Shown: one piece after another, positions 11,367 to 20,935 of the stretch
Layout of the letters: the number at the start of each line of letters is the position of its first letter
Position numbering within the stretch: position 1 is the stretch's first letter
Origin: Aquidulcibacter sp.
GTDB taxonomy: Bacteria > Pseudomonadota > Alphaproteobacteria > Caulobacterales > Aquidulcibacteraceae
Length of the DNA stretch: 64,000 nt
Assembly: GCA_027532555.1 (NCBI GenBank)
Contig: JAPZTJ010000006.1
Span: forward strand, 21,347-85,346
Direction: 5' to 3'
Notes under the pieces: generated by a model
What the model saw: the letters and a program-made list of their open reading frames with translations, nothing else
The model's database searches: none
What the model was told of the DNA's origin: nothing
Translations under genes and position numbers: made by a program

Positions 11367-12167
11367 TTAGCTATTCAAGACGCTTTTGCGCATTTGCTTG
11401 GCGAGATATTTGGGCAAGAAGCGGCTGAAGAAATGCGCGCGGTCGGCGGCTTTGCCGACTTTGACGATGACGTCATCCCCGTGCACCGCATCCCACGTTC
11501 GTGCAGCAGCCATCTCGACGGGGTAGATTTCGATGCCGGCCATAGCAGGACGCTCTTTCGAGTTTGATCCAGCCTTTTCCACCATATCAAGGATCGGGGT
11601 GTCGACGAACCAAGGGCATAAGGCGATAACGCGAATATTCTTGCGCGAGAATTCAACGTCTAGAGCCTCGCTCAAACCCCGAACGGCAAACTTCGTCGCA
11701 GAATAAACAGCAAGGCGAGGAGAGCCAACGAGTCCTGCGGTCGATGCGGTGTTGATGACACGGGCACCTGGCGTTGTTTCTAGAAGCGGTAAGGCGGCAT
11801 AGACGCCATTCATGACGCCCTTCAGATTCACATCGACCACAAGGTCGGCGTCATCTTGGGCGACTTCTTCGTACCAGCCGTGCTTGCCGATCCCGGCATT
11901 GTTGAACAACACATGCATCCGCCCACCTGTTGCGTCGCCAAATTGGCTGACAGCATTGCTCCACCCATGCCGTTCACGGACGTCAAAAACGCCGGTGCAA
12001 TAGGAATCAACCGGCATGTCCGCCGCTGTTTCGGCAATGCCCGCGGCATTGACGTCATAAAGCCCGCAATACCAGCCGCGCTGAGCAAAATAGTGGGCTG
12101 TCGCTCGGCCAATGCCTGATCCAGCCCCGGTAATAAAAATCGTTTTCCGGCCGCGCGCTTCACTCAT
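11367..12167 (-). CDS. Short-chain dehydrogenase/reductase
   Basis: NAD(P)-dependent oxidoreductase with a Rossmann fold, 266 aa, of the classical SDR type. Visible motifs are the cofactor loop TGAGSGIG (13-20), NNAG (89-92), catalytic Ser142, and YSATK with Tyr155 and Lys159. The start is the ATG whose complement lies at 12165-12167, preceded by GGGGATT; the frame continues open upstream for 85 codons without SDR features. The C-terminal part (FFSRFLPKYLAKQ) fits uncharacterised alphaproteobacterial SDRs. The substrate cannot be told from sequence. It is divergent from sdhE and convergent with the cell-wall hydrolase. Confidence 0.88.
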   Translation of the reverse strand: MSEARGRKTIFITGAGSGIGRATAHYFAQRGWYCGLYDVNAAGIAETAADMPVDSYCTGVFDVRERHGWSNAVSQFGDATGGRMHVLFNNAGIGKHGWYEEVAQDDADLVVDVNLKGVMNGVYAALPLLETTPGARVINTASTAGLVGSPRLAVYSATKFAVRGLSEALDVEFSRKNIRVIALCPWFVDTPILDMVEKAGSNSKERPAMAGIEIYPVEMAAARTWDAVHGDDVIVKVGKAADRAHFFSRFLPKYLAKQMRKSVLNS

Positions 12168-12320
12168 GTTTAATCCCCGTTGGAAGGTCTTGTGCGCCAA
12201 AGTGCAGCGCAGCCCAATGAGACCTGCAGAAACCCCACCGAACGGTACAAATGCACTGCGGTCAAGTGTGCTTGAATGTGATTGGCGCGCTATATGAGAT
12301 CCTAAGACAGGAGAGATCTG

Positions 12321-12602
12321 ATGGAAGACCGCGACACGTGGATCAAGCAGTTGCGCTATCGCGCTTGGCGGCGTGGGTTCCGCGAACATGATTTCTTGAT
12401 GGGCACCTTTGCCGACCAGCATTTGGCCAACGCCAGCTCAGAAGACTTAAGCCTCTTTGAAGCCCTGCTCGACCAAGCAGACTGGGACGTCTATTATTGG
12501 ATCGTTGGCCAAGTACCGGTTCCTGAAAAGTATCGGGGACCTGTGATGGAAACGCTGCAGGCGATGAGCTTCACCGTTGAAACCATTCGTCGGACAAGTT
12601 GA
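12321..12602 (+). CDS. sdhE: FAD assembly factor SdhE
   Basis: Small factor (93 aa) that helps attach FAD covalently to SdhA of succinate dehydrogenase. The diagnostic RGxxE motif is present as RGFRE (18-22), followed by the family pattern HDFLMG. The acidic helix (SEDLSLFEALLDQADWDVYYW) and the C-terminal helices also fit. A clear AGGAGAG site lies just upstream of the ATG. sdhE is found near mfd in many alphaproteobacteria; here two genes (PAQR and VOC) lie in between. Confidence 0.9.
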   Translation: MEDRDTWIKQLRYRAWRRGFREHDFLMGTFADQHLANASSEDLSLFEALLDQADWDVYYWIVGQVPVPEKYRGPVMETLQAMSFTVETIRRTS

Positions 12603-12659
12603 CGGGCGAGACGGAGTCGCACCCTTACGAATGACACAAACATCTGTATACTTGACCTG

Positions 12660-13316
12660 ATGGCAACAGACCTTGAGCATTATCCCAGTGTATGGGCCCG
12701 TCGGGCGGACTTAATCGTCCATATCGCAGGCCTAACCTTGGCTTTGTTTGGCGGCGGCCTCGCTTTGGGTCTGGCCGTAAGCAATGGGATGTTGGGCAAA
12801 GTCGCGGCGGTTTCCATATACGCCTTGGGCTTGATCGCCATGCTCGCGTTCTCTCTGGCCTATAATTTTGCGAAACCTAGTTGGCAGCCGTTTTTGCGCC
12901 GGCTCGACCATGCTGGCATCTTCTTGATGATCGCTGCGAGCTACACCCCTTTTACCACCCAGGCTCTAACCGGGGCTTGGTCCATTGGCATGACGACTGC
13001 AGTCTGGTCTTTGGCGGCTTTGGGCATTGCGGGCAAAATGTTCTTGCCGGGCCTTGGCAAAGCGATTTGGGTCTTTCTCTATCTGGCTTTGGGCTGGATG
13101 GTGGTGATTGCCATTAAGCCGATGATTGAAGAAGTTCCCGCGGTTGCGATGTGGTTGTTGGCGGCGGGTGGTGTTGTCTATTCGGTTGGTACGATCTTCT
13201 ACGCGGCAAAGGGTCTTAAGTTCCGCCGTGCGATTTGGCATGGCCATGTCGTGGCCGCAGCGGGCTTGCATTACGCCGCCATTTTGGTCGGGGTCGTGCT
13301 GGTTGGGGCCCAATAG
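12660..13316 (+). CDS. Hemolysin III / PAQR family membrane protein
   Basis: Integral membrane protein (218 aa) with about seven hydrophobic segments, of the YqfA/HlyIII branch of the PAQR superfamily. Family motifs seen are the H-x-A-G pattern near residue 21, SLAYN (about residues 65-69), LDHAGIFLMIAASYTPF (about 82-98), and a C-terminal HGHVVAAAGLHYAAI with the conserved histidines. These Ser/Asp/His residues form the zinc site in eukaryotic PAQR members; bacterial function is poorly known, and the hemolysin name is historical. It lies 57 bp after sdhE on the same strand. Confidence 0.85.
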   Translation: MATDLEHYPSVWARRADLIVHIAGLTLALFGGGLALGLAVSNGMLGKVAAVSIYALGLIAMLAFSLAYNFAKPSWQPFLRRLDHAGIFLMIAASYTPFTTQALTGAWSIGMTTAVWSLAALGIAGKMFLPGLGKAIWVFLYLALGWMVVIAIKPMIEEVPAVAMWLLAAGGVVYSVGTIFYAAKGLKFRRAIWHGHVVAAAGLHYAAILVGVVLVGAQ

Positions 13317-13475
13317 AAAGGTCCTCCCTCCAACGCCAGCGCCTTGATGCGCAGGTCTAGTTGCGAAAACTCAATGGAAGGACTGTGTCAACAGCTCGAT
13401 TTGTTTGGGTCGCCCGCTTGACGCCGAATGCCGCGCGCCGCACAAGTTCGTCCAAACAACAGGGGAGAAAACACC

Positions 13476-13850
13476 ATGGCGAAAATCGGCTATTTGTGCG
13501 TTGGCACCAATGATTTTGACAAGGCCACAGCCTTTTACACCGCGCTTCTAGCAGAAATTGGTGGCAAGCCCTTGATGCCAACCCCTGCAGGCTTGATTTA
13601 TCGTCTGACCGAAGGAGCGATGTTCATGGTGACCCGCCCGCATGACGGTGCGCCAGCGACCTTTGGCAACGGGACCATGGTGGCGTTTCAAGTCGATTCT
13701 TCCGAACAGGTCAGCGCCCTGCATGCCAAAGCTCTGGAATTGGGCGGCACGTGTGAAGGCCAGCCCGGCCCGCGCGGTGCCTTTGGCGAATTTTCTTATT
13801 TCCGGGACTTGGACGGCAATAAACTGGCTGCCTTTTACTCGGCCCGCTGA
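13476..13850 (+). CDS. VOC family protein (glyoxalase/dioxygenase superfamily)
   Basis: Small protein (124 aa) with paired beta-alpha-beta-beta-beta units. It opens KIGYLCVGTNDFDKATAFYTALL and ends YFRDLDGNKLAAFY, the standard VOC pattern with a metal-position Glu/His partly replaced. The ATG at 13476 follows GGGGAG; the 16 codons open upstream are not conserved in type. Members range from glyoxalase I to fosfomycin-resistance enzymes and dioxygenases; no substrate can be assigned. Confidence 0.82.
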   Translation: MAKIGYLCVGTNDFDKATAFYTALLAEIGGKPLMPTPAGLIYRLTEGAMFMVTRPHDGAPATFGNGTMVAFQVDSSEQVSALHAKALELGGTCEGQPGPRGAFGEFSYFRDLDGNKLAAFYSAR

Positions 13851-13949
13851 AGTCACGCACGACCCAACGGCTACTGAGCACTGACCCTCGCCAAGGGGGC
13901 AGGGGATCGCTATATCGCGTGACCATCCTCCTCAAAAGCACAGCGCCCG

Positions 13950-16900
13950 ATGCCGATCTCTCTTGTCGAAACCCTCGCCAACGCCGTTGGTCCATTACGT
14001 GTGTCGGGTGCCGTTGAAGGCTATGATGCGGGGCTGATTGCGCGTGCCGCTCTGCTGCGGGGCGGGGTCACACTGCATGTGGCGCGCGACGACGCCCAAG
14101 CTTCGAGCTTTCTGGCTGCAGTTCGCTTTTACGCACCAAGCCTGTCGGTGCTGCGCCTGCCTGCTTGGGATTGCTTGCCCTATGACCGCGTGGGCCCAGC
14201 CCCTGAGATCAGCGCAACGCGACTTTCGACCCTTACCCAATTGATCCGGCGCAAAGAGGGCGATGCGCCGGTACTGGTATTGACGACGGGGGCTGCGCTC
14301 CTTCAGCGTGTTGCGCCAAGGGACAGGCTGCGCGCAGCGTCCTTCTCGGCCAGACCCGGCCAGATTCTCGATGTCAGCGCCATTCAGGCTTATTTTGCCG
14401 CCAATGGCTATGTGCGGACGGCGACCGTGCGCGAGCGTGGGGACTTTGCCATTCGAGGCGGGGTGATTGATTTATTCCCGCCGGAACTGCCAGAGCCCGT
14501 GCGCCTCGACCTGTTTGGCGATACGCTGGAAAGCATCCGCAGCTTTGATCCAGAGACCCAGCGCTCAACCCATCAATTGCAGGGCGTGGTGTTAGCCCCT
14601 GTCTCTGAAGCCATTCTGGATGACGTTGCTGCCAGCCGTTTCCGCCTCGGCTATTTGGAGTTGTTTGGCGCAGCCCAAGGTGACCCGCTCTATGAAGCGG
14701 TTACAAAACGGATGCGCCGCAATGGCATGGAGCATTGGTTGCCGTTGTTCCATGAACATATGGAGACGGTTTTTGATTATGTCGGCAAGGATGCCCTGAT
14801 CAGTCTCGATCCCCATGCCTTGGACGCCTCAACAGAGCGCGCTGCCCAAGTAGCCGATTATTACGAAGCACGCCGTATCCCGCCGCCCAAGGGTTCCGCG
14901 CCCTATAACCCCCTGCCACCTGAGCGCCTCTATACCACGGTCGCCGAACTGGAAGGCATGCTTGCTAGCCGGGATGTCCGTCGCCTCAGCGCCTATCAAG
15001 AGGCAGAAGGCAGTCAAGCACTGATCGAAAGCGGTGCCAAGGCTGGTCGTAACTTCGCCACCGAACGCGCCACCGAAGGCGTCAATGTTTGGGATGCGGC
15101 GCGCAAGCATGTGGAGGCTTTGGCCGCCCAAGGCATAAAACCCATCCTGGCGGCTTGGACAGAAGGCTCAGCAGAGCGTTTAGGCCATGTGTTGCAAGAA
15201 CATGGCATGGCCGCCTTGTTCCCGCTGCCCAATGCCGATGCGATTGCCCTCATGTCCAAGGGGGCGATTGGTCTGGCCGTCTTGCCGCTGGAGCGCGGCT
15301 TTGTTGCTGAAGACTATGCCATTCTGTCTGAGCAGGACATTTTGGGTGAGCGCTTGGGCCGCGCGCGCAAGCGCCGAAAAGCGGCTAGCATTATTCTAGA
15401 AGCAGGTAGCCTTTCGGCTGGTGACCTCGTGGTACATATCGACCACGGTATTGGCCGCTACGAAGGCTTGCGCACCTTGGACGTGCAGGGCGCGCCGCAC
15501 GATTGCTTGGAGCTGATCTATGCTGGCGGCGACAAGCTGTTCCTGCCGGTTGAGAATATCGAACTCGTCTCGCGTTATGGCTCAGAAGATGCGACCGCGC
15601 TTCTGGACAAATTAGGCGGCGTGGCGTGGCAAGGGCGCAAGGCCAAAGCGAAACAGCGCCTGAAAGATATGGCTGAGGCGCTGATCAAGATCGCCGCCGC
15701 ACGTGCCGCTAAAGTGTCCGAGCCGATTTTGGCGAGCTCTGGCGATTATGATGAATTCTGTGCCCGCTTCCCGTGGGATGAGACCGACGATCAATTGTCG
15801 GCGATTGAAGACATCTTCAATGATCTGGCGGCTGGCCATCCGATGGACCGCTTGATCTGTGGTGACGTCGGCTTTGGCAAAACCGAAGTTGCCTTGCGCG
15901 CAGCCTTTGTCGTGGCGATGAGTGGCCGACAGGTGGCGGTCGTTTGCCCCACCACGCTGCTATCGCGCCAACATTTCAAGACCTTTAGCGAGCGGTTCCG
16001 CGGCTGGCCGATCCGCGTGCGGCAATTGTCGCGCATGGTGGGGTCCAAAGAAACCGCCGATACCAAGCGCGACCTCGCTGATGGTAAGATTGACATTGTC
16101 GTTGGCACCCATGCCATCTTCGCCAAGGACCTCGCCATTCGCGATTTGGGCCTTGTGATCGTCGATGAGGAGCAGCATTTCGGCGTGAAGCACAAAGAGC
16201 GCCTGAAAGAATTGCGCACCGACACCCATGTGCTGACCCTATCCGCCACGCCTATCCCGCGCACCTTGCAATTGTCGCTGGCTGGCATCCGCGAAATGTC
16301 GATCATCGCCACCCCACCAGTCGACCGCTTGGCTGTGCGTACCTATGTGACGCCGTGGGACCCGATCACGATCCGCGAAGCCTTGCTGCGTGAGAAATAT
16401 CGCGGCGGCCAAGCCTTCTTTGTGGCCCCGCGTGTGGAGCACCTTGAAGATATTGAGCGCTTCATGAAGGAAATGGTGCCAGAAATGACCTATGCGGTCG
16501 CGCATGGTCAGATGAGCCCAACTCAGATGGAGCCGATCGTGACCGCCTTTTATGAAGGCGTCTATGATGTGCTGATCTCCACCACGATTGTGGAGAGTGG
16601 TTTGGATATTCCTCGTGCCAACACGCTCATCACTTGGCGCGCAGACATGTTTGGCCTTGCGCAAATGTACCAATTGCGTGGCCGCGTAGGCCGCTCCAAG
16701 ACCCGCGCCTATGCCTATCTGACGGTTCCGGCGGAAAAGCCGATCACGCCAAGCGCGGAGAAGCGTCTAAAAATCCTGCAATCACTCGACAGTCTCGGCG
16801 CTGGCTTCCAATTGGCCAGCCACGACCTCGATATGCGCGGCGGTGGCAACCTTTTGGGTGAAGAACAGTCCGGCAATATTCGTGAAGTCGGCGTCGAACT

Positions 16901-17417
16901 CTATCAGCAAATGCTGGAAGAAGCGGTGGCAAGCCTGCAAGATGGTGGCGAAGTCGTCTCCGCCCGGTCGTGGTCGCCCGCGATCAATCTCGGTGTCGCG
17001 GTTCTGATCCCAGAAGATTATGTAGCCGACCTCAATGTACGTTTGTCGCTTTATCGCCGCTTGAGTGAGCTGGAGAGCGATGCAGATCGCGACAGCTATG
17101 CCGCGGAATTGGCAGACCGTTTTGGCCCGCTACCCGAAGAAGCGCGTCAGTTAATCCAGATTGCGGGGGTCAAAGCGCTCTGCCGCAAGGCTCACATCGC
17201 CAAGCTCGATGCAGGTCCAAAAGGGGCGGTGCTAACCTTCCGCCCAGAGTCCGCGCCCGACCCGATGAAGCTGGTCGCCGCCGTGCAAAAACAGCCCGCT
17301 CTGTTCCGCTTGCGGCCGGACGGCAAAATGGTCGTCAATGGCGATTGGTCCACCCCCGAACAACGCCTCAAAGGTGCCCGCCGCGCTGCGGCCTTCCTGG
17401 CTGCGGAAATGGGCTAA
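13950..17417 (+). CDS. mfd: Transcription-repair coupling factor Mfd
   Basis: ATP-driven translocase that removes stalled RNA polymerase at DNA lesions and recruits UvrA; 1155 aa, the usual length. The N-terminal UvrB-like homology module is at about 1-340. The RNA-polymerase-interacting domain contains SAGDLVVHIDHGIGRYEGL (about 490-508). The RecG-like motor carries Walker A GDVGFGKT (638-645), the DEEQ box (739-742), LTLSATPIPRTL, and the TRG region around RVGRSKTRAYAYL. The C-terminal D7 domain is present. The gene stands alone, 99 bp after the VOC gene. The chosen ATG at 13950 gives a standard N terminus. Confidence 0.97.
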   Translation: MPISLVETLANAVGPLRVSGAVEGYDAGLIARAALLRGGVTLHVARDDAQASSFLAAVRFYAPSLSVLRLPAWDCLPYDRVGPAPEISATRLSTLTQLIRRKEGDAPVLVLTTGAALLQRVAPRDRLRAASFSARPGQILDVSAIQAYFAANGYVRTATVRERGDFAIRGGVIDLFPPELPEPVRLDLFGDTLESIRSFDPETQRSTHQLQGVVLAPVSEAILDDVAASRFRLGYLELFGAAQGDPLYEAVTKRMRRNGMEHWLPLFHEHMETVFDYVGKDALISLDPHALDASTERAAQVADYYEARRIPPPKGSAPYNPLPPERLYTTVAELEGMLASRDVRRLSAYQEAEGSQALIESGAKAGRNFATERATEGVNVWDAARKHVEALAAQGIKPILAAWTEGSAERLGHVLQEHGMAALFPLPNADAIALMSKGAIGLAVLPLERGFVAEDYAILSEQDILGERLGRARKRRKAASIILEAGSLSAGDLVVHIDHGIGRYEGLRTLDVQGAPHDCLELIYAGGDKLFLPVENIELVSRYGSEDATALLDKLGGVAWQGRKAKAKQRLKDMAEALIKIAAARAAKVSEPILASSGDYDEFCARFPWDETDDQLSAIEDIFNDLAAGHPMDRLICGDVGFGKTEVALRAAFVVAMSGRQVAVVCPTTLLSRQHFKTFSERFRGWPIRVRQLSRMVGSKETADTKRDLADGKIDIVVGTHAIFAKDLAIRDLGLVIVDEEQHFGVKHKERLKELRTDTHVLTLSATPIPRTLQLSLAGIREMSIIATPPVDRLAVRTYVTPWDPITIREALLREKYRGGQAFFVAPRVEHLEDIERFMKEMVPEMTYAVAHGQMSPTQMEPIVTAFYEGVYDVLISTTIVESGLDIPRANTLITWRADMFGLAQMYQLRGRVGRSKTRAYAYLTVPAEKPITPSAEKRLKILQSLDSLGAGFQLASHDLDMRGGGNLLGEEQSGNIREVGVELYQQMLEEAVASLQDGGEVVSARSWSPAINLGVAVLIPEDYVADLNVRLSLYRRLSELESDADRDSYAAELADRFGPLPEEARQLIQIAGVKALCRKAHIAKLDAGPKGAVLTFRPESAPDPMKLVAAVQKQPALFRLRPDGKMVVNGDWSTPEQRLKGARRAAAFLAAEMG

Positions 17418-17422
17418 GGGGC

Positions 17423-17443
17423 GGGGGTGGTGTTTGCACCCCC
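17423..17443 (+). repeat. Hairpin just after mfd
   Basis: GGGGGTG and CACCCCC flank a 7-nt loop, 6 bp after the mfd stop. No U-tract follows, so it is at best a weak terminator or an mRNA 3'-end stabiliser. The remainder of the 17418-17634 gap is the leader of rpsB; no further element was recognised. Confidence 0.45.
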
Positions 17444-17634
17444 AACTGCCCACAAGCCTTGAGTTTTGAGGGCATTGCTCCTACATGACCGCCATCACGC
17501 ACGCGAGCTCGCGGCGCGCGAACCCTTTTTTATTCCTTTGGGGATGGGGCAGGGGTCGTTCGTCCATCCGGCGCGGTTCTCATCCGAGACCGCTCCTGCT
17601 CGCGGAGGCTAGCCGGAAAAAGGATTGAAATACT

Positions 17635-18450
17635 ATGGCAGTGCCAGAATTTACCATGCGCCAATTGCTCGAAGTGGGCGCACACTTTGGTCACCAGACC
17701 CACCGTTGGAACCCAAAGATGAAGCGTTTCATCTTTGGTGAGCGCGCCAACATCCACATTATCGACCTCAGCCAAACGGTGCCTTTGTTGCATCAGGCTT
17801 TGCTGCGCGTCCGTGACGTGACTGCAAAGGGCGGCCGCGTTTTGTTCGTTGGTACCAAGCGTCAAGCTTCGGACCCTGTGGCCGCTGCTGCAAAGCGCTG
17901 CGCCCAATATTATGTCAACAGCCGCTGGCTGGGTGGCACCTTGACCAATTGGCAGACGATTTCGAAGTCGATTGCCCGCATGCGCGAAGTTGAAGCCATT
18001 GTGCAAGGCGACGCTCCTGCTGGTTTGACCAAGAAAGAAATTCTGAACCTGACCCGCGAATATGAAAAGCTTGAGCGTTCGCTCGGCGGGATTCGCGACA
18101 TGGGCGGTATTCCTGACTTGATGTTCGTAATCGACACCAACAAGGAAGCGATTGCGATCAAAGAAGCCAAGAAATTGGGTATCCCAGTTGCGGCGATGAT
18201 CGACAGCAATTGCGATCCCGACGAAGTCGACTTCCCAATCCCAGGCAATGATGACGCTGCGCGTTCCATCCAATTGTTCTGCGACCTGATTGCAGACGCA
18301 GCTTTGGATGGCTTGGCCGAAGGTCAATCGTCTTCGGGCGTGGATCTGGGTGCCGCGGAAAACCCAGTTGAGCCTGTATTGGCTCAGATCACGGAAGAAG
18401 CTGTCGCAGAATCGGTTGATGGCGACGTTGAAGCTCCTGCTGAAGCTTAA
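17635..18450 (+). CDS. rpsB: 30S ribosomal protein S2
   Basis: Ribosomal protein of the small subunit, needed for S1 binding. 271 aa, starting [21 protein letters not shown]. The S2 signatures [38 protein letters not shown] and [26 protein letters not shown] are present. The C terminus carries an acidic Ala/Glu-rich tail of about 30 residues, common in alphaproteobacteria. An AAAAGGA site precedes the ATG. It heads the long rpsB-to-lpxB gene block; tsf follows after about 70 bp. Confidence 0.98.
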   Translation: MAVPEFTMRQLLEVGAHFGHQTHRWNPKMKRFIFGERANIHIIDLSQTVPLLHQALLRVRDVTAKGGRVLFVGTKRQASDPVAAAAKRCAQYYVNSRWLGGTLTNWQTISKSIARMREVEAIVQGDAPAGLTKKEILNLTREYEKLERSLGGIRDMGGIPDLMFVIDTNKEAIAIKEAKKLGIPVAAMIDSNCDPDEVDFPIPGNDDAARSIQLFCDLIADAALDGLAEGQSSSGVDLGAAENPVEPVLAQITEEAVAESVDGDVEAPAEA

Positions 18451-18521
18451 AAATTCCCGCCTTGGTTTGTGCTGACACAGGCCAAGGCGGACCCAACAAA
18501 CACTCTACCCTGGAGGCGATT

Positions 18522-19445
18522 ATGGCCGAGATTACGGCTGCCCTCGTTAAGGATCTTCGCGAGAAGACCGGCGTCGGCATGATGGACTGCAAAAAAGCGC
18601 TGACCGAAAACAACGGTGACATCGAAGCATCGATTGACTGGTTGCGTGCAAAAGGCCTTTCGAAGGCTGCTAAGAAAGCTGACCGTGCGGCGGCTGAAGG
18701 CTTGGTTGGCGTTTATGTTGAAGGCAACACCGGTGTGTTGGTCGAGCTGAACGCTGAAACCGACTTCGTGTCGCGCAACGAGCAGTTCCAAGCAGCCGTC
18801 AGCGGCATCACCAAATTGGCTCATGGCTTTGACGGTTTGGAAGCTTTGGGTGCAGCCGCTTCGCCAGCAGGTGAAGGCACTGTCAACGACTATGTGACCA
18901 ATCTGATCGCCACCATTGGCGAAAACATGACTTTGCGCCGTATGGCCAAAGTATCGGTCAACCAAGGCGTTGTGGCTTCTTACATCCACACTGCAACTGG
19001 TGAAGGCCTAGGCCGCATCGGCGTGTTGGTTGGCGTTGAAACTGGCGGTGACGCTGCTGTTGCCAATGACATCGGCCGCAAGGTCGCGATGCACATTGCT
19101 GCGACCGCACCTTTGTCGCTGAAGACTGACGATCTCGACCCAGCTGTGGTTGAGCGCGAGCGTCAAGTTCTGACCGAGCAAGCCCGCGAAAGCGGTAAGT
19201 CGGATGACGTGATCGCACGTATGATCGAAGGCCGGATCCGCAAGTTCTATGAAGAAGTGGTGCTTTTGCAGCAGCCATTCGTCATGAATCCAGATCAGAC
19301 TGTTGCAGCCTTTGTTGCTGAAACGGCCAAAGCTGCTGGGATCAGCGCGGAAGTCACTGGCTTTGCGATGTTCAAGCTGGGCGATGGCGTTGAGAAAAAA
19401 GAAGACGATTTCGCCGCAGAAGTTGCCGCTTTAAGCGGTACTTGA
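18522..19445 (+). CDS. tsf: Elongation factor Ts
   Basis: Guanine-nucleotide exchange factor for EF-Tu, 307 aa. The start at 18522 ([17 protein letters not shown]) follows GGAGG; the in-frame upstream extension to 18462 has no family character. The N-terminal UBA-like helix ([10 protein letters not shown]) and the TDFVSRNE motif that contacts EF-Tu are intact, with both core subdomains present. Two hairpins separate it from pyrH. Confidence 0.98.
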   Translation: MAEITAALVKDLREKTGVGMMDCKKALTENNGDIEASIDWLRAKGLSKAAKKADRAAAEGLVGVYVEGNTGVLVELNAETDFVSRNEQFQAAVSGITKLAHGFDGLEALGAAASPAGEGTVNDYVTNLIATIGENMTLRRMAKVSVNQGVVASYIHTATGEGLGRIGVLVGVETGGDAAVANDIGRKVAMHIAATAPLSLKTDDLDPAVVERERQVLTEQARESGKSDDVIARMIEGRIRKFYEEVVLLQQPFVMNPDQTVAAFVAETAKAAGISAEVTGFAMFKLGDGVEKKEDDFAAEVAALSGT

Positions 19446-19495
19446 GCCAAAGAATCTTACTTTTCTGGCCGTGATTGCTAGATAGACGGAAAACG

Positions 19496-19519
19496 GCAAA
19501 GTGAAAGATAACACTTTGC
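19496..19519 (+). repeat. First hairpin in the tsf-pyrH gap
   Basis: GCAAAGTG and CACTTTGC form an 8-bp stem around AAAGATAA. No U-tract follows. Together with the next hairpin it lies 50-110 bp after the tsf stop. Confidence 0.5.
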
Positions 19520-19531
19520 TGACAAGAAACA

Positions 19532-19560
19532 GGGCGGCATGCTTGGCGTGCCGCCCTTGG
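19532..19560 (+). terminator. Second hairpin in the tsf-pyrH gap, candidate terminator
   Basis: GGGCGGCA and TGCCGCCC form an 8-bp stem that can extend two pairs inward. It is followed by the weak tract TTGGTCTGTC. It may end most rpsB-tsf transcripts before pyrH or act as an attenuator; the U-tract is poor. Confidence 0.5.
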
Positions 19561-19635
19561 TCTGTCAGAAGACCTGCCTGCATGCTTTCGGGCGAGTCAT
19601 GTTAAGGCCTGTCGAAAGCTGGGAGACGCAGCCAA

Positions 19636-20373
19636 ATGAATGAAGTAGCCAATCCAAAGGACCAGAAGCCGCGCCGGATTTTGCTCAAGATTTCGGGCGA
19701 GGCCCTCATGGGCGATGGTCAGTTTGGGATTGATCAAGAAACCTGTCTTGGGTTTGCGCGCGATGTGAAAGCCGCGCGTGATTCTGGTATTGAGCTCTGC
19801 TTGGTCATTGGGGGCGGCAACATCTTCCGTGGCATCTCTGGCGCTGCCAAAGGGATGGAACGTGCAACGGCCGATTATATGGGCATGTTGGCCACGATCA
19901 TGAATGCACTGGCGCTGCAAGGGGCGCTCGAAAGCATTGGTGTTCATACCCGCGTTCAATCCGCTATTCCGATGCAGACGGTGTGTGAGCCTTACATCCG
20001 TCGCCGGGCGATGCGTCACATGGAAAAAGGCCGGATTGTTATCTTTGCTGCAGGCGTCGGCAGTCCATTTTTCACAACCGACTCCGGTGCCGCCCTGCGC
20101 GCCGCTGAAATGGGCTGTGATGCCTTGTTAAAGGGCACTGGGGTGGATGGCGTCTATACCGCCGATCCCAAGACCGACCCAACAGCGACCCGCTATGACA
20201 AGCTGTCCTATACCGACGTCCTAGCAAAAAACTTAAAAGTGATGGATGCCTCTGCCGTATCGATGATGCGCGACAGCAATATTCCCATTATCGTTTTCAA
20301 TATTCGTCAACCCGGGCGCTTGGCCGAGGTGCTTGCTGGCACCGGAGTCTGCACCGTCATAACGGACAACTAA
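19636..20373 (+). CDS. pyrH: UMP kinase
   Basis: Phosphorylates UMP to UDP with ATP; cytoplasmic hexamer of the amino-acid-kinase fold, 245 aa. Motifs are [11 protein letters not shown] at the nucleotide site, [10 protein letters not shown], the catalytic/binding segment [20 protein letters not shown], and the uridine-site region [16 protein letters not shown]. Frr follows after 3 bp, so the two are co-translated. Confidence 0.97.
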   Translation: MNEVANPKDQKPRRILLKISGEALMGDGQFGIDQETCLGFARDVKAARDSGIELCLVIGGGNIFRGISGAAKGMERATADYMGMLATIMNALALQGALESIGVHTRVQSAIPMQTVCEPYIRRRAMRHMEKGRIVIFAAGVGSPFFTTDSGAALRAAEMGCDALLKGTGVDGVYTADPKTDPTATRYDKLSYTDVLAKNLKVMDASAVSMMRDSNIPIIVFNIRQPGRLAEVLAGTGVCTVITDN

Positions 20374-20376
20374 ACC

Positions 20377-20934
20377 ATGCCGACATTTGATATCCAAGAC
20401 ACCAAACGCCGAATGGAAGGCGCAATCACGGCCTTGAAGAACGATTTTCAAGGTCTGCGCACTGGCCGGGCCAACGTCAATTTGTTGGAGCCTGTGATGG
20501 TGGAATCCTATGGGGCCATGGTGCCCTTGAACCAAGTGGGTGCGATTTCCTCGCCGGAGCCGCGTTTGCTGACCGTTACAGTTTGGGAAAAGTCCATGGT
20601 GAATGTGGTCGATAAGGCCATTCGCAATGCCGGCATTGGCCTTAACCCTGTGGTGGACGGGATGACCCTTCGCGTTCCCATCCCGCCTTTAAACGAGGAG
20701 CGCCGCCGCGAACTCGTCAAATTGTCGGGGAAATACGCGGAGGCCGCACGCGTAGCGATCCGCAATGTGCGCCGTGACGCGATGGAGCAGCTGAAGAAGT
20801 CAGAAAAAGATGGCGATATCAGCGAAGATCAATTGAAGAAGCTCTCCACCCAAGTTCAAGAAGCAACCGACTCCTTCGTTAAGCAGGTCGACCAGACCGT
20901 GAAGACGAAGGAAGATGAGATTATGCAAGTCTAG
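20377..20934 (+). CDS. frr: Ribosome recycling factor
   Basis: Splits post-termination ribosomes together with EF-G. 185 aa, the canonical length. The triple-helix bundle signatures RMEGAITALKNDFQGLRTGRA at the N terminus and IPPLNEERRRELVKL plus the C-terminal EDQLKKLSTQVQEATD helix are visible. uppS starts 1 bp after its stop. Confidence 0.98.
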   Translation: MPTFDIQDTKRRMEGAITALKNDFQGLRTGRANVNLLEPVMVESYGAMVPLNQVGAISSPEPRLLTVTVWEKSMVNVVDKAIRNAGIGLNPVVDGMTLRVPIPPLNEERRRELVKLSGKYAEAARVAIRNVRRDAMEQLKKSEKDGDISEDQLKKLSTQVQEATDSFVKQVDQTVKTKEDEIMQV

Positions 20935-20935
20935 G

